From Sulfuritalea sp. (lineage in GTDB: Bacteria; Pseudomonadota; Gammaproteobacteria; Burkholderiales; Rhodocyclaceae), in assembly GCA_030680805.1 (NCBI GenBank), contig JAUXUK010000047.1:1-64000 (forward strand): a stretch of DNA of 64,000 nucleotides. Direction: 5' to 3'. Shown piece after piece: positions 18,454 to 27,566 of the stretch; the stretch's first letter is position 1, and every line of letters begins with the position of its first letter. Below the pieces are notes generated by a model. The model was given only the letters and a program-made list of their open reading frames with translations. It was not told the DNA's origin and did no database searches. The position numbers and the translations under genes were made by a program.

Positions 18454-19428
18454 ATGAACTCCACCCAGACATATGCGGGCACCGATTCGAACAGTTCTTC
18501 GTTGATGGAGAACGTCGATGCGCGCACCAAACTGGCGGGTTCGAACCGGATGGAGATTCTGCTGTTCTCGCTGGGGACCCACGAAACCTTCGGTAACAAT
18601 GTGTTCAAGGTGCGCTAAGTCAGCCAGACGCCGACCATCACCAAGGCGCCGAACATGCCCGGCGGAGTCGAGGGCCTGATCAGCCTGCGCGGCAATGTCA
18701 TACCTGTGCTCTCCCTGTCGAAGGTCATGAATCTGACTGACGCACCTGCCACCCGCGGCGGCTCGATGATGGTGACGGAATACAGCAAGCGCACGCTGGG
18801 TTTTCTGGTGCACGGGGTTGACCGGATCATCCGTGTCGACTGGGACAAGGTGCGCGCACCGGAGTCGGTGACCAGCGGTTCGCATGCCTACATCACGGCC
18901 ATCACGGAACTGCCCAACGGCAAGCTGGTGTCGATCGTCGACGTCGAGCAGATCATGGCCAATACCTTTGGCGAGGCGGTGATCGGCCAGATCGAGCGCA
19001 TGCAGGATGCAGAAAGTTTCAACGTCTTCTTCGTCGATGATTCCGTCGTCGCGCGCAAGAAAATTGCCGAAGTCATGGACAAGCTCGGCGTCAAGCACAA
19101 GCATGCCCAGAACGGCATGGAGGCCTGGACCCGGCTTTCAGGCATGGCCAGCCATTCGCAACAGACCGGACAGAGCCTGCGCGACGAGGTCAATCTGATT
19201 CTGGTTGATGCCGAGATGCCGGAAATGGACGGCTATGTGCTGACCAAGCACATCAAGTCCGACGCGCGCTTTGCGGGAATTCCCGTGGTGATGCATTCGT
19301 CGCTTTCGTCGGAAGCCAATCGGGCGATGGGCAAGAGCGTGGGCGTGGATGCCTACGTGGCAAAGTTCGACGCCGATGCGCTGGCGGAAACCCTGCGTCC
19401 GATGCTGATCAAATCCGCTCGCGATTGA
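18454..19428 (+). pseudogene. cheV: Second cheV, interrupted by in-frame TAA at codon 55
   Basis: From ATG 18454 the frame reads a good CheV N-terminus (ENVDARTKLAGSNRMEILLFSLGTHETFGNNVFKVR), meets TAA at 18616-18618, then resumes in the same frame as VSQTPTITKAPNMPGGVEGLISLRGN and continues to a normal receiver (VDDSVV, LVDAEMPEMDGY, VAKFDADA) and stop at 19428. The intact neighbour has Glu (GAA) at exactly this place, so a single G-to-T change explains it. Restarts at ATG 18655 would give a 257-residue protein without the first third of the CheW domain. It could be a recent nonsense mutation, a phase-like polymorphism or a base-call error. GGGAG lies somewhat far (about 13 bases) from ATG 18454. 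Confidence 0.85.
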
Positions 19429-19443
19429 TGGAGCGAAGAATCC

Positions 19444-19845
19444 ATGGCAATTGAACCCGGCAAGCTCAAGATTCTGGTGGTCGATGACTTCTCGACCATG
19501 CGACGGATTGTGCGCAATCTGCTCAAGGAACTGGGTTACACCAATGTCGACGAGGCCGAAGACGGCGCGATCGCGTTGGGCAAGTTGAAGGCGGGTGGTT
19601 TCGAGTTTGTCGTATCGGACTGGAACATGCCCAATATGGATGGACTGACCCTTTTGCAGTCGGTGCGGGCCGACCCGGCGCTCAAGCATTTGCCGTTTCT
19701 CATGATTACCGCGGAGGCGAAAAAGGAAAACATCATCGCCGCTGCTCAGGCGGGTGCTTCGGGCTACATTGTCAAACCCTTTACGGCGGCTACCTTGAAC
19801 GAGAAGTTGGCCAAGATATTCGAGAAGATGGGGCAGGGCGCCTGA
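19444..19845 (+). CDS. cheY: Chemotaxis response regulator CheY (motor-binding type)
   Basis: A CheY of 133 residues very close to the enterobacterial type: [22 protein letters not shown], phospho-Asp in [11 protein letters not shown], switch Thr in MITAEA, conserved aromatic in SGYIVKPF and the Lys there. It should bind FliM and switch the motor; its phosphatase CheZ is the next gene, 28 bases away. Between the two CheY proteins, this one is the better candidate for the main motor ligand. GGAG precedes ATG 19444. Confidence 0.96.
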   Translation: MAIEPGKLKILVVDDFSTMRRIVRNLLKELGYTNVDEAEDGAIALGKLKAGGFEFVVSDWNMPNMDGLTLLQSVRADPALKHLPFLMITAEAKKENIIAAAQAGASGYIVKPFTAATLNEKLAKIFEKMGQGA

Positions 19846-19873
19846 GGGCGCCAGGCGATCAGGAAGAAACGCG

Positions 19874-20710
19874 ATGGCAAATCCGATCAAAGCAGACGAC
19901 GGCAGCGATTCCGAAGACCTTCAGGCACTGTTCGACAGTATTGCCGCGGGTGCGCCGCCGGCGCCGCCACCTGCTCCGGCACGTTCGGACGCCACGGGCG
20001 ACTCCGATGACCTGCAGGCCTTGTTCGACAGCGTTGCCCAGGCCCAGCCTGCCGGCGCCGCAGCCGGCGCTCCCCAGGGGAGTGCGGACGGCGGCGGTCC
20101 CCAGGAGGAGGTGGTCTTCAATCGCTTGGGCCATCTGGCGCGGCAACTGCATGACAGCCTGCGTGGGCTGGGTGTCGACAAGTTGCTGGAGGATACCGCG
20201 CAGCACGTAATCCCCGACGCCCGCCAGCGGCTGCAATACATCGCGCAAATGACGGAGCAGGCTGCCTCCAAGGTATTGAACGCAGCCGATATCGCCAAGC
20301 CTGTTCAGGACGAATTGATCGCCCGTTCGGAGGCGATGTCAAAACGCTGGGACAAGATGTTCGCCAACCAGCTCTCGGTGGATGAGTTCAAGATGCTGGC
20401 CGCCGACACGCGTACCTACTTTGCCGAAGCACCGCCCAAGCTCAAGATCACCAACGATCAGCTGATGGAAATCATGATGGCTCAGGATTTTCAGGACCTG
20501 ACAGGGCAGGTGATCAAGAAGATAGTGGACGTGGTACAGAACATGGAGACCCAACTGCTTGCCCTGCTGATCGAGGCCATGCCGGAACAACGCAAGGCCG
20601 AGGCGCCGGAAGGTTTGCTCAACGGGCCGGTTATCAGTGCAGCAGGACGCAGCGACGTGGTCACGAGCCAGACGCAAGTAGATGACCTTTTGGAGAGCCT
20701 CGGGTTCTGA
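19874..20710 (+). CDS. cheZ: CheY-P phosphatase CheZ, with duplicated N-terminal motif
   Basis: A CheZ of 278 residues, longer than the usual 210-220. The active-site region AQDFQDLTGQVIKK carries the catalytic Gln, and the C-terminus VDDLLESLGF is the usual CheY-binding helix. The extra N-terminal 65 residues hold two copies of a motif, SEDLQALFDSIA (about 13-24) and SDDLQALFDSVA (about 44-55), separated by Pro/Ala-rich spacers. They resemble the C-terminal VDDLLESLGF tail and may be extra receiver-docking peptides (inference). AGGAAG precedes ATG 19874. cheA follows after a short leader ORF. Confidence 0.94.
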   Translation: MANPIKADDGSDSEDLQALFDSIAAGAPPAPPPAPARSDATGDSDDLQALFDSVAQAQPAGAAAGAPQGSADGGGPQEEVVFNRLGHLARQLHDSLRGLGVDKLLEDTAQHVIPDARQRLQYIAQMTEQAASKVLNAADIAKPVQDELIARSEAMSKRWDKMFANQLSVDEFKMLAADTRTYFAEAPPKLKITNDQLMEIMMAQDFQDLTGQVIKKIVDVVQNMETQLLALLIEAMPEQRKAEAPEGLLNGPVISAAGRSDVVTSQTQVDDLLESLGF

Positions 20711-20743
20711 TTCAGAGTCCTGTTGCTTGCAAGGGAGACAGCA

Positions 20744-20824
20744 ATGAGCGATTTTAGTTTCGGCATAACGCGCGCTTCGCGCGCATTCGCCTGCACTGAA
20801 GTCGCTCCAGGGAGGTGGGTATGA
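20744..20824 (+). CDS. 26-codon leader ORF (MSDFSFG...) overlapping the cheA start
   Basis: ATG 20744 has a good GGGAG ribosome site and opens a 26-codon frame beginning MSDF, the same four residues that begin the following CheA (MSDFQGM). Its TGA overlaps the cheA ATG as ATGA. The frame contains a GC-rich stem (GCGCG/CGCGC, about 20770-20782). It may couple translation to cheA, or be the scar of a duplicated cheA start. No peptide function can be inferred. Confidence 0.4.
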   Translation: MSDFSFGITRASRAFACTEVAPGRWV

Positions 20825-22752
20825 GCGACTTTCAAGGAATGGAAGACCTGCTTCAGGATTTCCTGGTCGAGGCCGGTGACCTGTTGTCCGGGGTTGATAA
20901 CAAGCTGGTCGATCTCGAGCAGAATCCCGAAGATCATGCCTTGCTTAACGAAATTTTTCGCGGGTTTCACACGATCAAGGGCGGCGCGGGCTTTCTCAAT
21001 GCCGCTGAACTGGTCACGCTCTGCCATCTGACGGAAAATCTTTTTGACCGCCTGCGCAATGGCGAGCTGAGCATCACCGGCGAACTCATGGATGTGATCA
21101 TGGCGGCGACGGCAGGGGTGCGCGACATGTTCGGCGTGCTGGAGCGCGGCGCGCAACCCGAGCCTGCTGATCCCGATGTGCTGGCAAGGCTCAAGGCGGC
21201 CCTGGCGGGGGAACCGCTGGCTTCGGTCGCGAAGCCCGCTGCTGCCCCTGCTGCTGCCCCCGTCGCGACCGTAGCCGCGTCTGCGGCGAGTCCGCAGGCA
21301 CCTGCCGGCGCCGGCCCCGATTGGGGCAACCTGTTCAACGCCGTGACGGGTGCTGCCGCACCGGCCGCTGCAATAGCCGCTACCGGAACGACGGTCGCAG
21401 GACCTCACGTCAGTCACGATGTCGCCGGCGAGACGCCGGAACAGATCATCCATGCCGCCGTCGGGCGCCGCGCCAGCGACAAGCCGGGGGCGCAGGTTCC
21501 GGTGGGGCGTCGCGATACGGAGAAAACGCGCGACAACTCGATACGGGTCGATACCACGCGGCTCGACCAGGTGCTCAACTTGTCGGGCGAAATCGGGCTG
21601 ACCAAGAATCGTTTGAACGCCTTGCGCTCGGACATTCTCAATGGCCGCTCGGATACCGAGACCTTGCACGCGCTTGATCAGGCGGTGAGCCAGCTCGATC
21701 TGCTGGTGTCGGACCTGCAAAACGCGGTGATGAAGACCCGCATGCAGCCTGTGGGCCGCCTGTTCCAGAAGTATCCGCGCATTGCCCGCGATCTGGCCCG
21801 CAGTCTGGGCAAGGATGTCGAGCTCGTGCTGGTGGGCGAAGATACCGAGATAGACAAGACCATGATCGAGGACTTGTCCGATCCGATCATTCACCTGATC
21901 CGCAATGCCGTCGACCATGGTGTCGAGTCCACCGAGGACAGGCGCGCGGCAGGCAAGCCGGAGAAGTCCCAGGTGCGGCTCGAGGCGCGCCAGGAGGGCG
22001 ATCACATCGTTCTGATCGTGTCCGATGACGGCCGCGGAATGAATCCCGAGAGATTGCGGGCGAAGGCGCTGGAAAAGGGCATCATCACCGACGAAGAAGC
22101 CAACACGATGGACGAGCGGCAGAGCTTCCAGCTCGTCATGCTGCCGGGATTCTCGACCAAGGATGTGGCTTCCGACGTATCCGGACGCGGCGTCGGCATG
22201 GATGTGGTCAAGACCAACATCCAGAAGCTCAATGGCTCCATCGAGATCAAGAGCGTGCTGGGCAAGGGGTCGACTTTCGTCATTTCGCTGCCGCTGACGC
22301 TGGCGATCCTGCCGGTCCTGCTGGTGAAGCTTGGCGAGCAGCCATTCGCCGTGCCGCTGTCCATGGTCAGGGAAATCCTTCCGATCAAGATCGAGGCGGT
22401 CCAGGAGGTCGGCGGATGCGCCACCATGGTGGTCCGCGGCGAGGTCATGCAGATGTATCCGCTGAGCCACCTGCTCGGCTGGTCATCCGATCTGGTTCCC
22501 GAGTATGGCGTTTTGATGCAGATGGCTGAGCATGCCTTCATTCTCGCCATCGACGGCTTCATGGGTCGTGAAGATGCCGTGATCAAGTCGCTTGACGATT
22601 TTCGTCCCAAGGGCGTCGCCGGTGTCACCACGCTGTCGAACGGGCAGATCGTGCTGATTCTCGACATGAAGGAAGTCCTCGGCGCCTTCGGAGAAGGCCG
22701 CGGCGTTCCGCGCTCCACCTTTATTCCGGTGGAGAAGCTGGCAGCCGCCTGA
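20821..22752 (+). CDS. cheA: Chemotaxis histidine kinase CheA (second copy)
   Basis: A kinase of 643 residues. HPt domain with FRGFHTIKGGAGFLN, a long Ala/Pro linker (about 120-225), dimerisation helices, ATPase (LIRNAVDHGVES, VSDDGRGMN, LPGFSTKDVASDVSGRGVGMDVV) and the CheW-like P5 domain. No clear P2. The linker contains PDWGNLFNAV, reminiscent of the WG-LF motif repeated in the first CheA. It is the last gene of the cheV-cheY-cheZ-cheA unit and is likely the main kinase for the motor-type CheY. ATG 20821 has GGGAGG close upstream; the ORF-track GTG at 20815 is less likely. Confidence 0.95.
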   Translation: MSDFQGMEDLLQDFLVEAGDLLSGVDNKLVDLEQNPEDHALLNEIFRGFHTIKGGAGFLNAAELVTLCHLTENLFDRLRNGELSITGELMDVIMAATAGVRDMFGVLERGAQPEPADPDVLARLKAALAGEPLASVAKPAAAPAAAPVATVAASAASPQAPAGAGPDWGNLFNAVTGAAAPAAAIAATGTTVAGPHVSHDVAGETPEQIIHAAVGRRASDKPGAQVPVGRRDTEKTRDNSIRVDTTRLDQVLNLSGEIGLTKNRLNALRSDILNGRSDTETLHALDQAVSQLDLLVSDLQNAVMKTRMQPVGRLFQKYPRIARDLARSLGKDVELVLVGEDTEIDKTMIEDLSDPIIHLIRNAVDHGVESTEDRRAAGKPEKSQVRLEARQEGDHIVLIVSDDGRGMNPERLRAKALEKGIITDEEANTMDERQSFQLVMLPGFSTKDVASDVSGRGVGMDVVKTNIQKLNGSIEIKSVLGKGSTFVISLPLTLAILPVLLVKLGEQPFAVPLSMVREILPIKIEAVQEVGGCATMVVRGEVMQMYPLSHLLGWSSDLVPEYGVLMQMAEHAFILAIDGFMGREDAVIKSLDDFRPKGVAGVTTLSNGQIVLILDMKEVLGAFGEGRGVPRSTFIPVEKLAAA

Positions 22753-22784
22753 CGATTTCCCGCGTCGAGCGGGAGCCTATCGTC
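22751..22784 (+). other. Nested hairpin at the end of cheA (no U-tract)
   Basis: GACGAT/ATCGTC encloses CCCGC/GCGGG around a five-base loop, beginning in the cheA stop codon. There is no run of T after it, so it is not a standard intrinsic terminator. It may protect the 3' end of the che message or assist Rho-dependent ending before flhB. Confidence 0.4.
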
Positions 22785-22864
22785 GGGATACCGTCTCCTC
22801 GTCCCTCGGAGACATAATTAACGGGCGTTTCGGCGCCTGTTCACGGGTTCTCCACGAGGGCCGG

Positions 22865-22879
22865 CGGCAATAATTGCCG
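22865..22879. promoter_or_regulatory. Palindromic box CGGCAA-TAA-TTGCCG upstream of flhB
   Basis: Perfect 6+6 inverted repeat with a 3-base spacer, 18 bases before the flhB GTG. The same CGGCAA-N3-TTGCCG box occurs before flgB, flgK and between fliF and fleS. A poor GG-N10-GC element (22823-22836) starts 42 bases before the box; in flgK the same distance is 40, which hints at shared promoter architecture. Confidence 0.6.
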
Positions 22880-22897
22880 GTATGAGCGAGAACCTCC

Positions 22898-24043
22898 GTG
22901 GCTGAAGAAAGCGACCTCGAACGAACCGAGCCCGCGTCGACGCGGCGCCTTGAACAGGCGCGCGAAGAGGGCAATGTTCCGCAGTCGCGCGAACTAATGG
23001 CCTTCATGGTCTTGGCCGCCGGCGCGGGCGCTTTCTGGATTCTCGGTGGCTGGCTCGCGCAGCGATCATCGAGCCTGTTGCGGAATGGTTTGAGTTTCAG
23101 CCGCGAAGCCGCTTTTGATACGGCCTTGATGACCGGTTCGGCGCTATCGCTGACCGCCGAAGCCTTCGTCATTGCCGGGCCGATTTTCCTTCTCGCCATC
23201 GCAGCGGCCATTGCCGCTCCCTTCATGATCGGCGGCGGCGTGATTTCCCCCAAGGCGTTCAAGCTGGATCTCAACCGGATGGATCCCATCAAGGGTCTCG
23301 GGCGAATGTTCTCTGTGCAAAGCCTGGCCGAACTGGTCAAGGCGGTGCTCAAGGCGCTGCTGATTGCTGGTGTTCTGTATTGGGTGGTGAAGCATGAGCA
23401 GGATCGCCTGTTCGCCTTGCTCGGCCAGCCGATCGAAACCGCGCTGATTTCGTTTGCGCAGGTGCTGCTCTACAGCTTTGTCGCGATTGTCGTCGGCCTT
23501 GCTGTTATCGCTGCAATCGATGTCCCGTTTCAGCTCTGGCAATACCATGACCGGCTGAAGATGACCAAAGAGGAGTTGAAGCGGGAAGCCAGGGAGAGTG
23601 AGGGCGATCCGTATCTCAAGGCACGCATCCGCAGCCAGCAGCGGGAACTGGCGCGCAGTCGCATGATGTCGGCAGTGCCCAAGGCCGACGTGGTGGTCAC
23701 CAACCCGACGCATTTTGCCGTCGCCCTGAAGTACGAGAGCGGCACCATGGGCGCACCAACCGTGGTCGCCAAGGGGATGAACCTGATTGCGCAAAGGATC
23801 CGTGAACTGGCGGACGAAAATCAGGTGCCGATCCTCGAAGCGCCGCCGTTGGCACGGGCGCTGTACCGTCATACGGATGTCGGCGAGCAGATCCCGGCGC
23901 CGCTCTATAGGGCAGTGGCCGAGGTCATGGCCTATGTCTACCAGTTGAACCAGTTTGCGATATCGGCGGGAAATCTGCTGCCCCCGGTTGCGCCTGCGGC
24001 GATCGCCGTGCCGGAAGGAATGGATCCGGGGACTCCTGAATGA
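22898..24043 (+). CDS. flhB: Flagellar export switch protein FlhB
   Basis: A protein of 381 residues: charged N-terminus (ESDLERTEPASTRRLEQAREEGNVPQSREL), four membrane segments (about 30-210) and a cytoplasmic domain with the autocleavage site NPTH in VVVTNPTHFAVALKY. It sets export specificity from rod/hook to filament substrates. The start is GTG 22898; ATG 22881 is in another frame and soon stops. The stop overlaps the flhA start (ATGA). A short paralogue of its C-domain lies at 62.6 kb. Confidence 0.96.
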   Translation: MAEESDLERTEPASTRRLEQAREEGNVPQSRELMAFMVLAAGAGAFWILGGWLAQRSSSLLRNGLSFSREAAFDTALMTGSALSLTAEAFVIAGPIFLLAIAAAIAAPFMIGGGVISPKAFKLDLNRMDPIKGLGRMFSVQSLAELVKAVLKALLIAGVLYWVVKHEQDRLFALLGQPIETALISFAQVLLYSFVAIVVGLAVIAAIDVPFQLWQYHDRLKMTKEELKREARESEGDPYLKARIRSQQRELARSRMMSAVPKADVVVTNPTHFAVALKYESGTMGAPTVVAKGMNLIAQRIRELADENQVPILEAPPLARALYRHTDVGEQIPAPLYRAVAEVMAYVYQLNQFAISAGNLLPPVAPAAIAVPEGMDPGTPE

Positions 24044-26136
24044 ACGACGCGCTGACACTGCAGGGATTCCTCGGGCGGATGAATATCCGTCAGATGCTGG
24101 CGCCGCTGTTGATAGTCCTCATCCTGTCGATGATGGTGCTGCCCCTGCCGCCTTTTGTGCTGGACGTATTTTTTACCTTCAACATAGCCATTTCGGTCAT
24201 GGTGCTGCTGGTGGCGATGTACACCCTGCGGCCGCTTGATTTCTCGATATTCCCTACGGTACTGCTGGTCACCACGTTGCTGCGCCTGTCGCTCAACGTG
24301 GCGTCGACGCGGATCGTCCTGTTGCATGGACACAATGGCCCGGACGCCGCCGGCAAGGTGATCGAAGCCTTCGGCCATTTTCTGGTCGGTGGCAACTATG
24401 CAGTGGGCATTGTTGTGTTCTTCATATTGACGCTCATCAATTTCATCGTGATCACCAAGGGCGCCGGCCGCATCGCCGAAGTCACCGCGCGCTTCACCCT
24501 TGATGCCATGCCGGGCAAGCAGATGGCCATCGATGCCGATCTGAACGCCGGTTTGATCGGTGAAGATGAGGCGCGCAAGCGCCGCGCCGAGGTCGCGCAG
24601 GAGGCTGATTTTTACGGCTCCATGGATGGCGCTTCGAAGTTCGTTCGCGGCGATGCGGTTGCCGGGATACTGATCCTGTTCATCAATATCATCGGCGGTT
24701 TGATCATTGGCGTACTCCAGCACGACATGTCGGCGGGCGACGCAGCGCGGACCTACACCCTGCTGACCATCGGCGACGGGCTGGTGGCACAGATTCCCGC
24801 GTTGATCATCTCAACCGCGGCGGGCCTGGTGGTCACCCGCGTCGCGACCGGGCAGGACATCGGCCAGCAACTGGTGGCGCAGTTGTTCGGCAATCCGATG
24901 ATCCTTGCCATCACGGCGGCCATCCTCGGAATACTCGGGCTGATTCCCGGCATGCCCAATCTTGTTTTCCTGATGCTCGGATCGATTTTCGGATTCCTGG
25001 CATGGCGGATGTTGAGAAAGTCCGCCGCGACCGGGCGTGCTGCCGAAGTTGCCGCGGCCGAACAGCCGTCTGCCACGATGCCGGAAAGCGTCGAGGCAAG
25101 CTGGTCGGATGTCGCGCCGGTAGACGTTCTTGGCCTTGAAGTCGGCTATCGCCTGATTCCACTGGTTGATCGGGGGCAGGATGGCGAGTTGCTCAAGCGC
25201 ATTCGCGGCCTGCGCAAGAAGTTTGCCCAGGAGATCGGCTTCCTGTCCGCTCCGGTGCACATTCGCGACAACCTGGAACTGCGTCCCAATGCCTATCGCC
25301 TGACGCTGAAGGGTGTAGCCATAGGCAGCGGCGAGGCGTTTCCGGGGATGTACCTGGCGATCAATCCCGGGCGCGTTTCCGGCCAACTGGCCGGCACGCC
25401 AACCCAGGATCCGGCCTTCGGTCTGCCGGCGGTCTGGATCGAGGCTGGGCTGCGCGAGCAGGCGCATGTTTTCGGCTACACCGTGGTGGATGCCAGTACG
25501 GTAGTGGCAACCCATCTGAATCACATCATCCTGTCGCATTCAGCAGAGTTGCTGGGACGCCAGGAAACCCAGGCCTTGCTTGACCACATTGCGGTCGAGT
25601 CGCCCAAGCTGGTCGAGGATCTGGTGCCGAAGCAGCTGCCCCTGTCTGTGCTGCAGCGCGTGTTGCAGAATCTGCTCGAGGAGGGGGTGACCATCCGCGA
25701 CATGCGGACCATCATCGAAACCCTGGCCGAACACGCGCCACGCAATCAGGACCCCTTGGTACTGACCTCTCTGGTGCGGATTGCCTTGGGTCGCGCCATC
25801 GTGCAGCAGCTGTATCCGGGCAGCAATGAAATGCAGGTCATGGCCCTCGAACCGGGTCTGGAGCGGGTACTCGGACAGGCCCTGCAGGGTGGAGGAGAAG
25901 ATGCGTCCGGGATCGAGCCGGGGCTTGCCGACACGCTGATGCGCGAGACCGCAACCGCGTCCCAGCGACAGGAAGACCTCGGGTTGCCCCCCGTCCTGCT
26001 GGTCCCCGGCAACGTGCGCTGGCTGCTGTCCCGTTTCCTGCGACGCGTGGTTCCCCAGCTCAAGGTAATCGCCAACGCCGAAGTGCCGGATTCCAGAACG
26101 ATCAAGGTGACGACTATCATCGGAGCAACTAAATGA
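24040..26136 (+). CDS. flhA: Flagellar export gate protein FlhA
   Basis: A protein of 698 residues, the standard FlhA length. The N-terminal half has eight hydrophobic segments and the FHIPEP-type signature region (LRPLDFSIFPTVLLVTTLLRLSLNVASTR), followed by the conserved VITKGAGRIAEVTARFTLDAMPGKQMAIDADL loop. The C-terminal half is the soluble chaperone/substrate-docking domain. Start and stop overlap flhB and flhF by ATGA, so flhB-flhA-flhF are translationally coupled. Confidence 0.97.
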   Translation: MNDALTLQGFLGRMNIRQMLAPLLIVLILSMMVLPLPPFVLDVFFTFNIAISVMVLLVAMYTLRPLDFSIFPTVLLVTTLLRLSLNVASTRIVLLHGHNGPDAAGKVIEAFGHFLVGGNYAVGIVVFFILTLINFIVITKGAGRIAEVTARFTLDAMPGKQMAIDADLNAGLIGEDEARKRRAEVAQEADFYGSMDGASKFVRGDAVAGILILFINIIGGLIIGVLQHDMSAGDAARTYTLLTIGDGLVAQIPALIISTAAGLVVTRVATGQDIGQQLVAQLFGNPMILAITAAILGILGLIPGMPNLVFLMLGSIFGFLAWRMLRKSAATGRAAEVAAAEQPSATMPESVEASWSDVAPVDVLGLEVGYRLIPLVDRGQDGELLKRIRGLRKKFAQEIGFLSAPVHIRDNLELRPNAYRLTLKGVAIGSGEAFPGMYLAINPGRVSGQLAGTPTQDPAFGLPAVWIEAGLREQAHVFGYTVVDASTVVATHLNHIILSHSAELLGRQETQALLDHIAVESPKLVEDLVPKQLPLSVLQRVLQNLLEEGVTIRDMRTIIETLAEHAPRNQDPLVLTSLVRIALGRAIVQQLYPGSNEMQVMALEPGLERVLGQALQGGGEDASGIEPGLADTLMRETATASQRQEDLGLPPVLLVPGNVRWLLSRFLRRVVPQLKVIANAEVPDSRTIKVTTIIGATK

Positions 26137-27566
26137 CTGTAAAACGCTTCTTCGGCGCATCTGCGCGGGAATGTCTGCGTCGGGTAAAGGATGAACTTGG
26201 GCCCGACGCCGTGGTGATTTCGAACAAACCGGTGGACAACGGCGTCGAAATCGTCGCCATGACGCCCGACAGCCTCGATGCGATTTCGCAGCAGGCCGCG
26301 GTTCCACGTGCCGACGTTTCGCGTGCCGCGGCTGCGTCAGGCAGTTCCGCGCCATCGGCGCAGAAGCCGCGAGCGCAGGATGACGACTACACCGTGACCC
26401 TGTCTCCGGCGGCGCGCAAGGCCCCGGTGGTGCGCCCCTGGACACCTTACGAGACGGCTCCGGCGGCTGCCGCGGCCCAGGAGAGCCCTTCCCGCTTGCG
26501 GCCCCTGCCGCCGCGGAGTTCGACCGAGCGGGATGTGGTGTCTCCTCCCCGGGTTGCAGGCTCTCAGCGTCCGGCGGCAGAGCAGGCCCTGCATGCCGCT
26601 GTCGAGGCGCCGCCCGCGGTGGCGGAACTGAGGGATGAGATGCGTGTCATCAAGAGCCTTCTTGAGCGACAGCTGGCCGGCTTTGCCTGGGGTGAAATGG
26701 CGCGCGACACACCGGTCCGTGCGTTGCTGCTGGGGGAAATGATTGAAGCCGGATTCTCCGGCCAACTCGCGCGACGTCTGGCAGGGGACATGCCCGAGGA
26801 CATGAATCTGGACGACGGACGCAAGTGGCTGAAGGCGGCTGTCAATCGTCGCTTGCGCACCTTGCCGACGGAATCGGACTTCATCGACCGTGGCGGCGTG
26901 TACGCCATTGTCGGGCCGACCGGCGTCGGCAAGACCACCACCACGGCCAAACTGGCAGCGCGCTGCGTGGTGCGCTACGGCGCCGATCGCCTCGCGCTCC
27001 TGACCACCGACGGCTACCGGATCGGCGCGCAGGAACAGCTGCGCATCTATGGCCGCATCCTCGGCGTACCCGTGTTCGTGGTTCGTGACGGCGAGGACTT
27101 GCGGCGCACGCTGGCCGATCTGCGCGACAAGCATATGGTCCTGATCGACACGGTCGGCATGAGCCAGCGCGACCGCATGGTGGCCGAACAGGCGGCGATG
27201 CTGATGCGCTCGGGCGAAGTGAATCGCCTGTTGCTGCTCAACGCCGGCAGTCGCGGCGATACGCTGGACGACGTGGTGCGCGCCTACTCCGGCGAGGATC
27301 TGGCGGGTTGCATCATGACCAAGGTCGATGAAGCGACGGCGCTGGCTCCGGCACTGGATTGCATTGTGCGCCATGGTTTGACCCTCAGTTACGTCGCCAA
27401 TGGCCAGCGGGTTCCCGAGGACCTGCACCTTCCCAATCGAAACTATTTGCTGCATCGCGCCTTCAAAGTCGGCGCTGGCGACACGGCGCACAGCCTGCGC
27501 GATGAGGAAGTGGCCCTCGCGATCTCGCCGCGTAGCTCTTCGGCGCTCGGAGCCTCCTTTGCTTGA
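26133..27566 (+). CDS. flhF: SRP-type GTPase FlhF
   Basis: A protein of 477 residues. The N-terminal segment (MTVKRFFGASARECLRRVKDELGPDAVVIS) is typical, followed by a Pro/Ala-rich stretch (about 60-150) and the NG domain with P-loop GPTGVGKTTTTAKLAA, DTVGMSQRD and TKVDEA. FlhF places the flagellum, usually at a pole, and acts with FlhG. Its presence suggests polar flagellation. Stop TGA 27564-27566 overlaps the flhG start region. Confidence 0.96.
   Translation: MTVKRFFGASARECLRRVKDELGPDAVVISNKPVDNGVEIVAMTPDSLDAISQQAAVPRADVSRAAAASGSSAPSAQKPRAQDDDYTVTLSPAARKAPVVRPWTPYETAPAAAAAQESPSRLRPLPPRSSTERDVVSPPRVAGSQRPAAEQALHAAVEAPPAVAELRDEMRVIKSLLERQLAGFAWGEMARDTPVRALLLGEMIEAGFSGQLARRLAGDMPEDMNLDDGRKWLKAAVNRRLRTLPTESDFIDRGGVYAIVGPTGVGKTTTTAKLAARCVVRYGADRLALLTTDGYRIGAQEQLRIYGRILGVPVFVVRDGEDLRRTLADLRDKHMVLIDTVGMSQRDRMVAEQAAMLMRSGEVNRLLLLNAGSRGDTLDDVVRAYSGEDLAGCIMTKVDEATALAPALDCIVRHGLTLSYVANGQRVPEDLHLPNRNYLLHRAFKVGAGDTAHSLRDEEVALAISPRSSSALGASFA

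Noticed and set aside
20491-22470. 659-residue minus-strand ORF opposite cheZ-cheA
   Set aside because: Crosses two real genes on the other strand and shows only low-complexity sequence.
22823-22836. Listing ACGGGCGTTTCGGCGCC as a firm flhB promoter
   Set aside because: Only GG and GC match; reported as a hypothesis in the findings, not as a feature.
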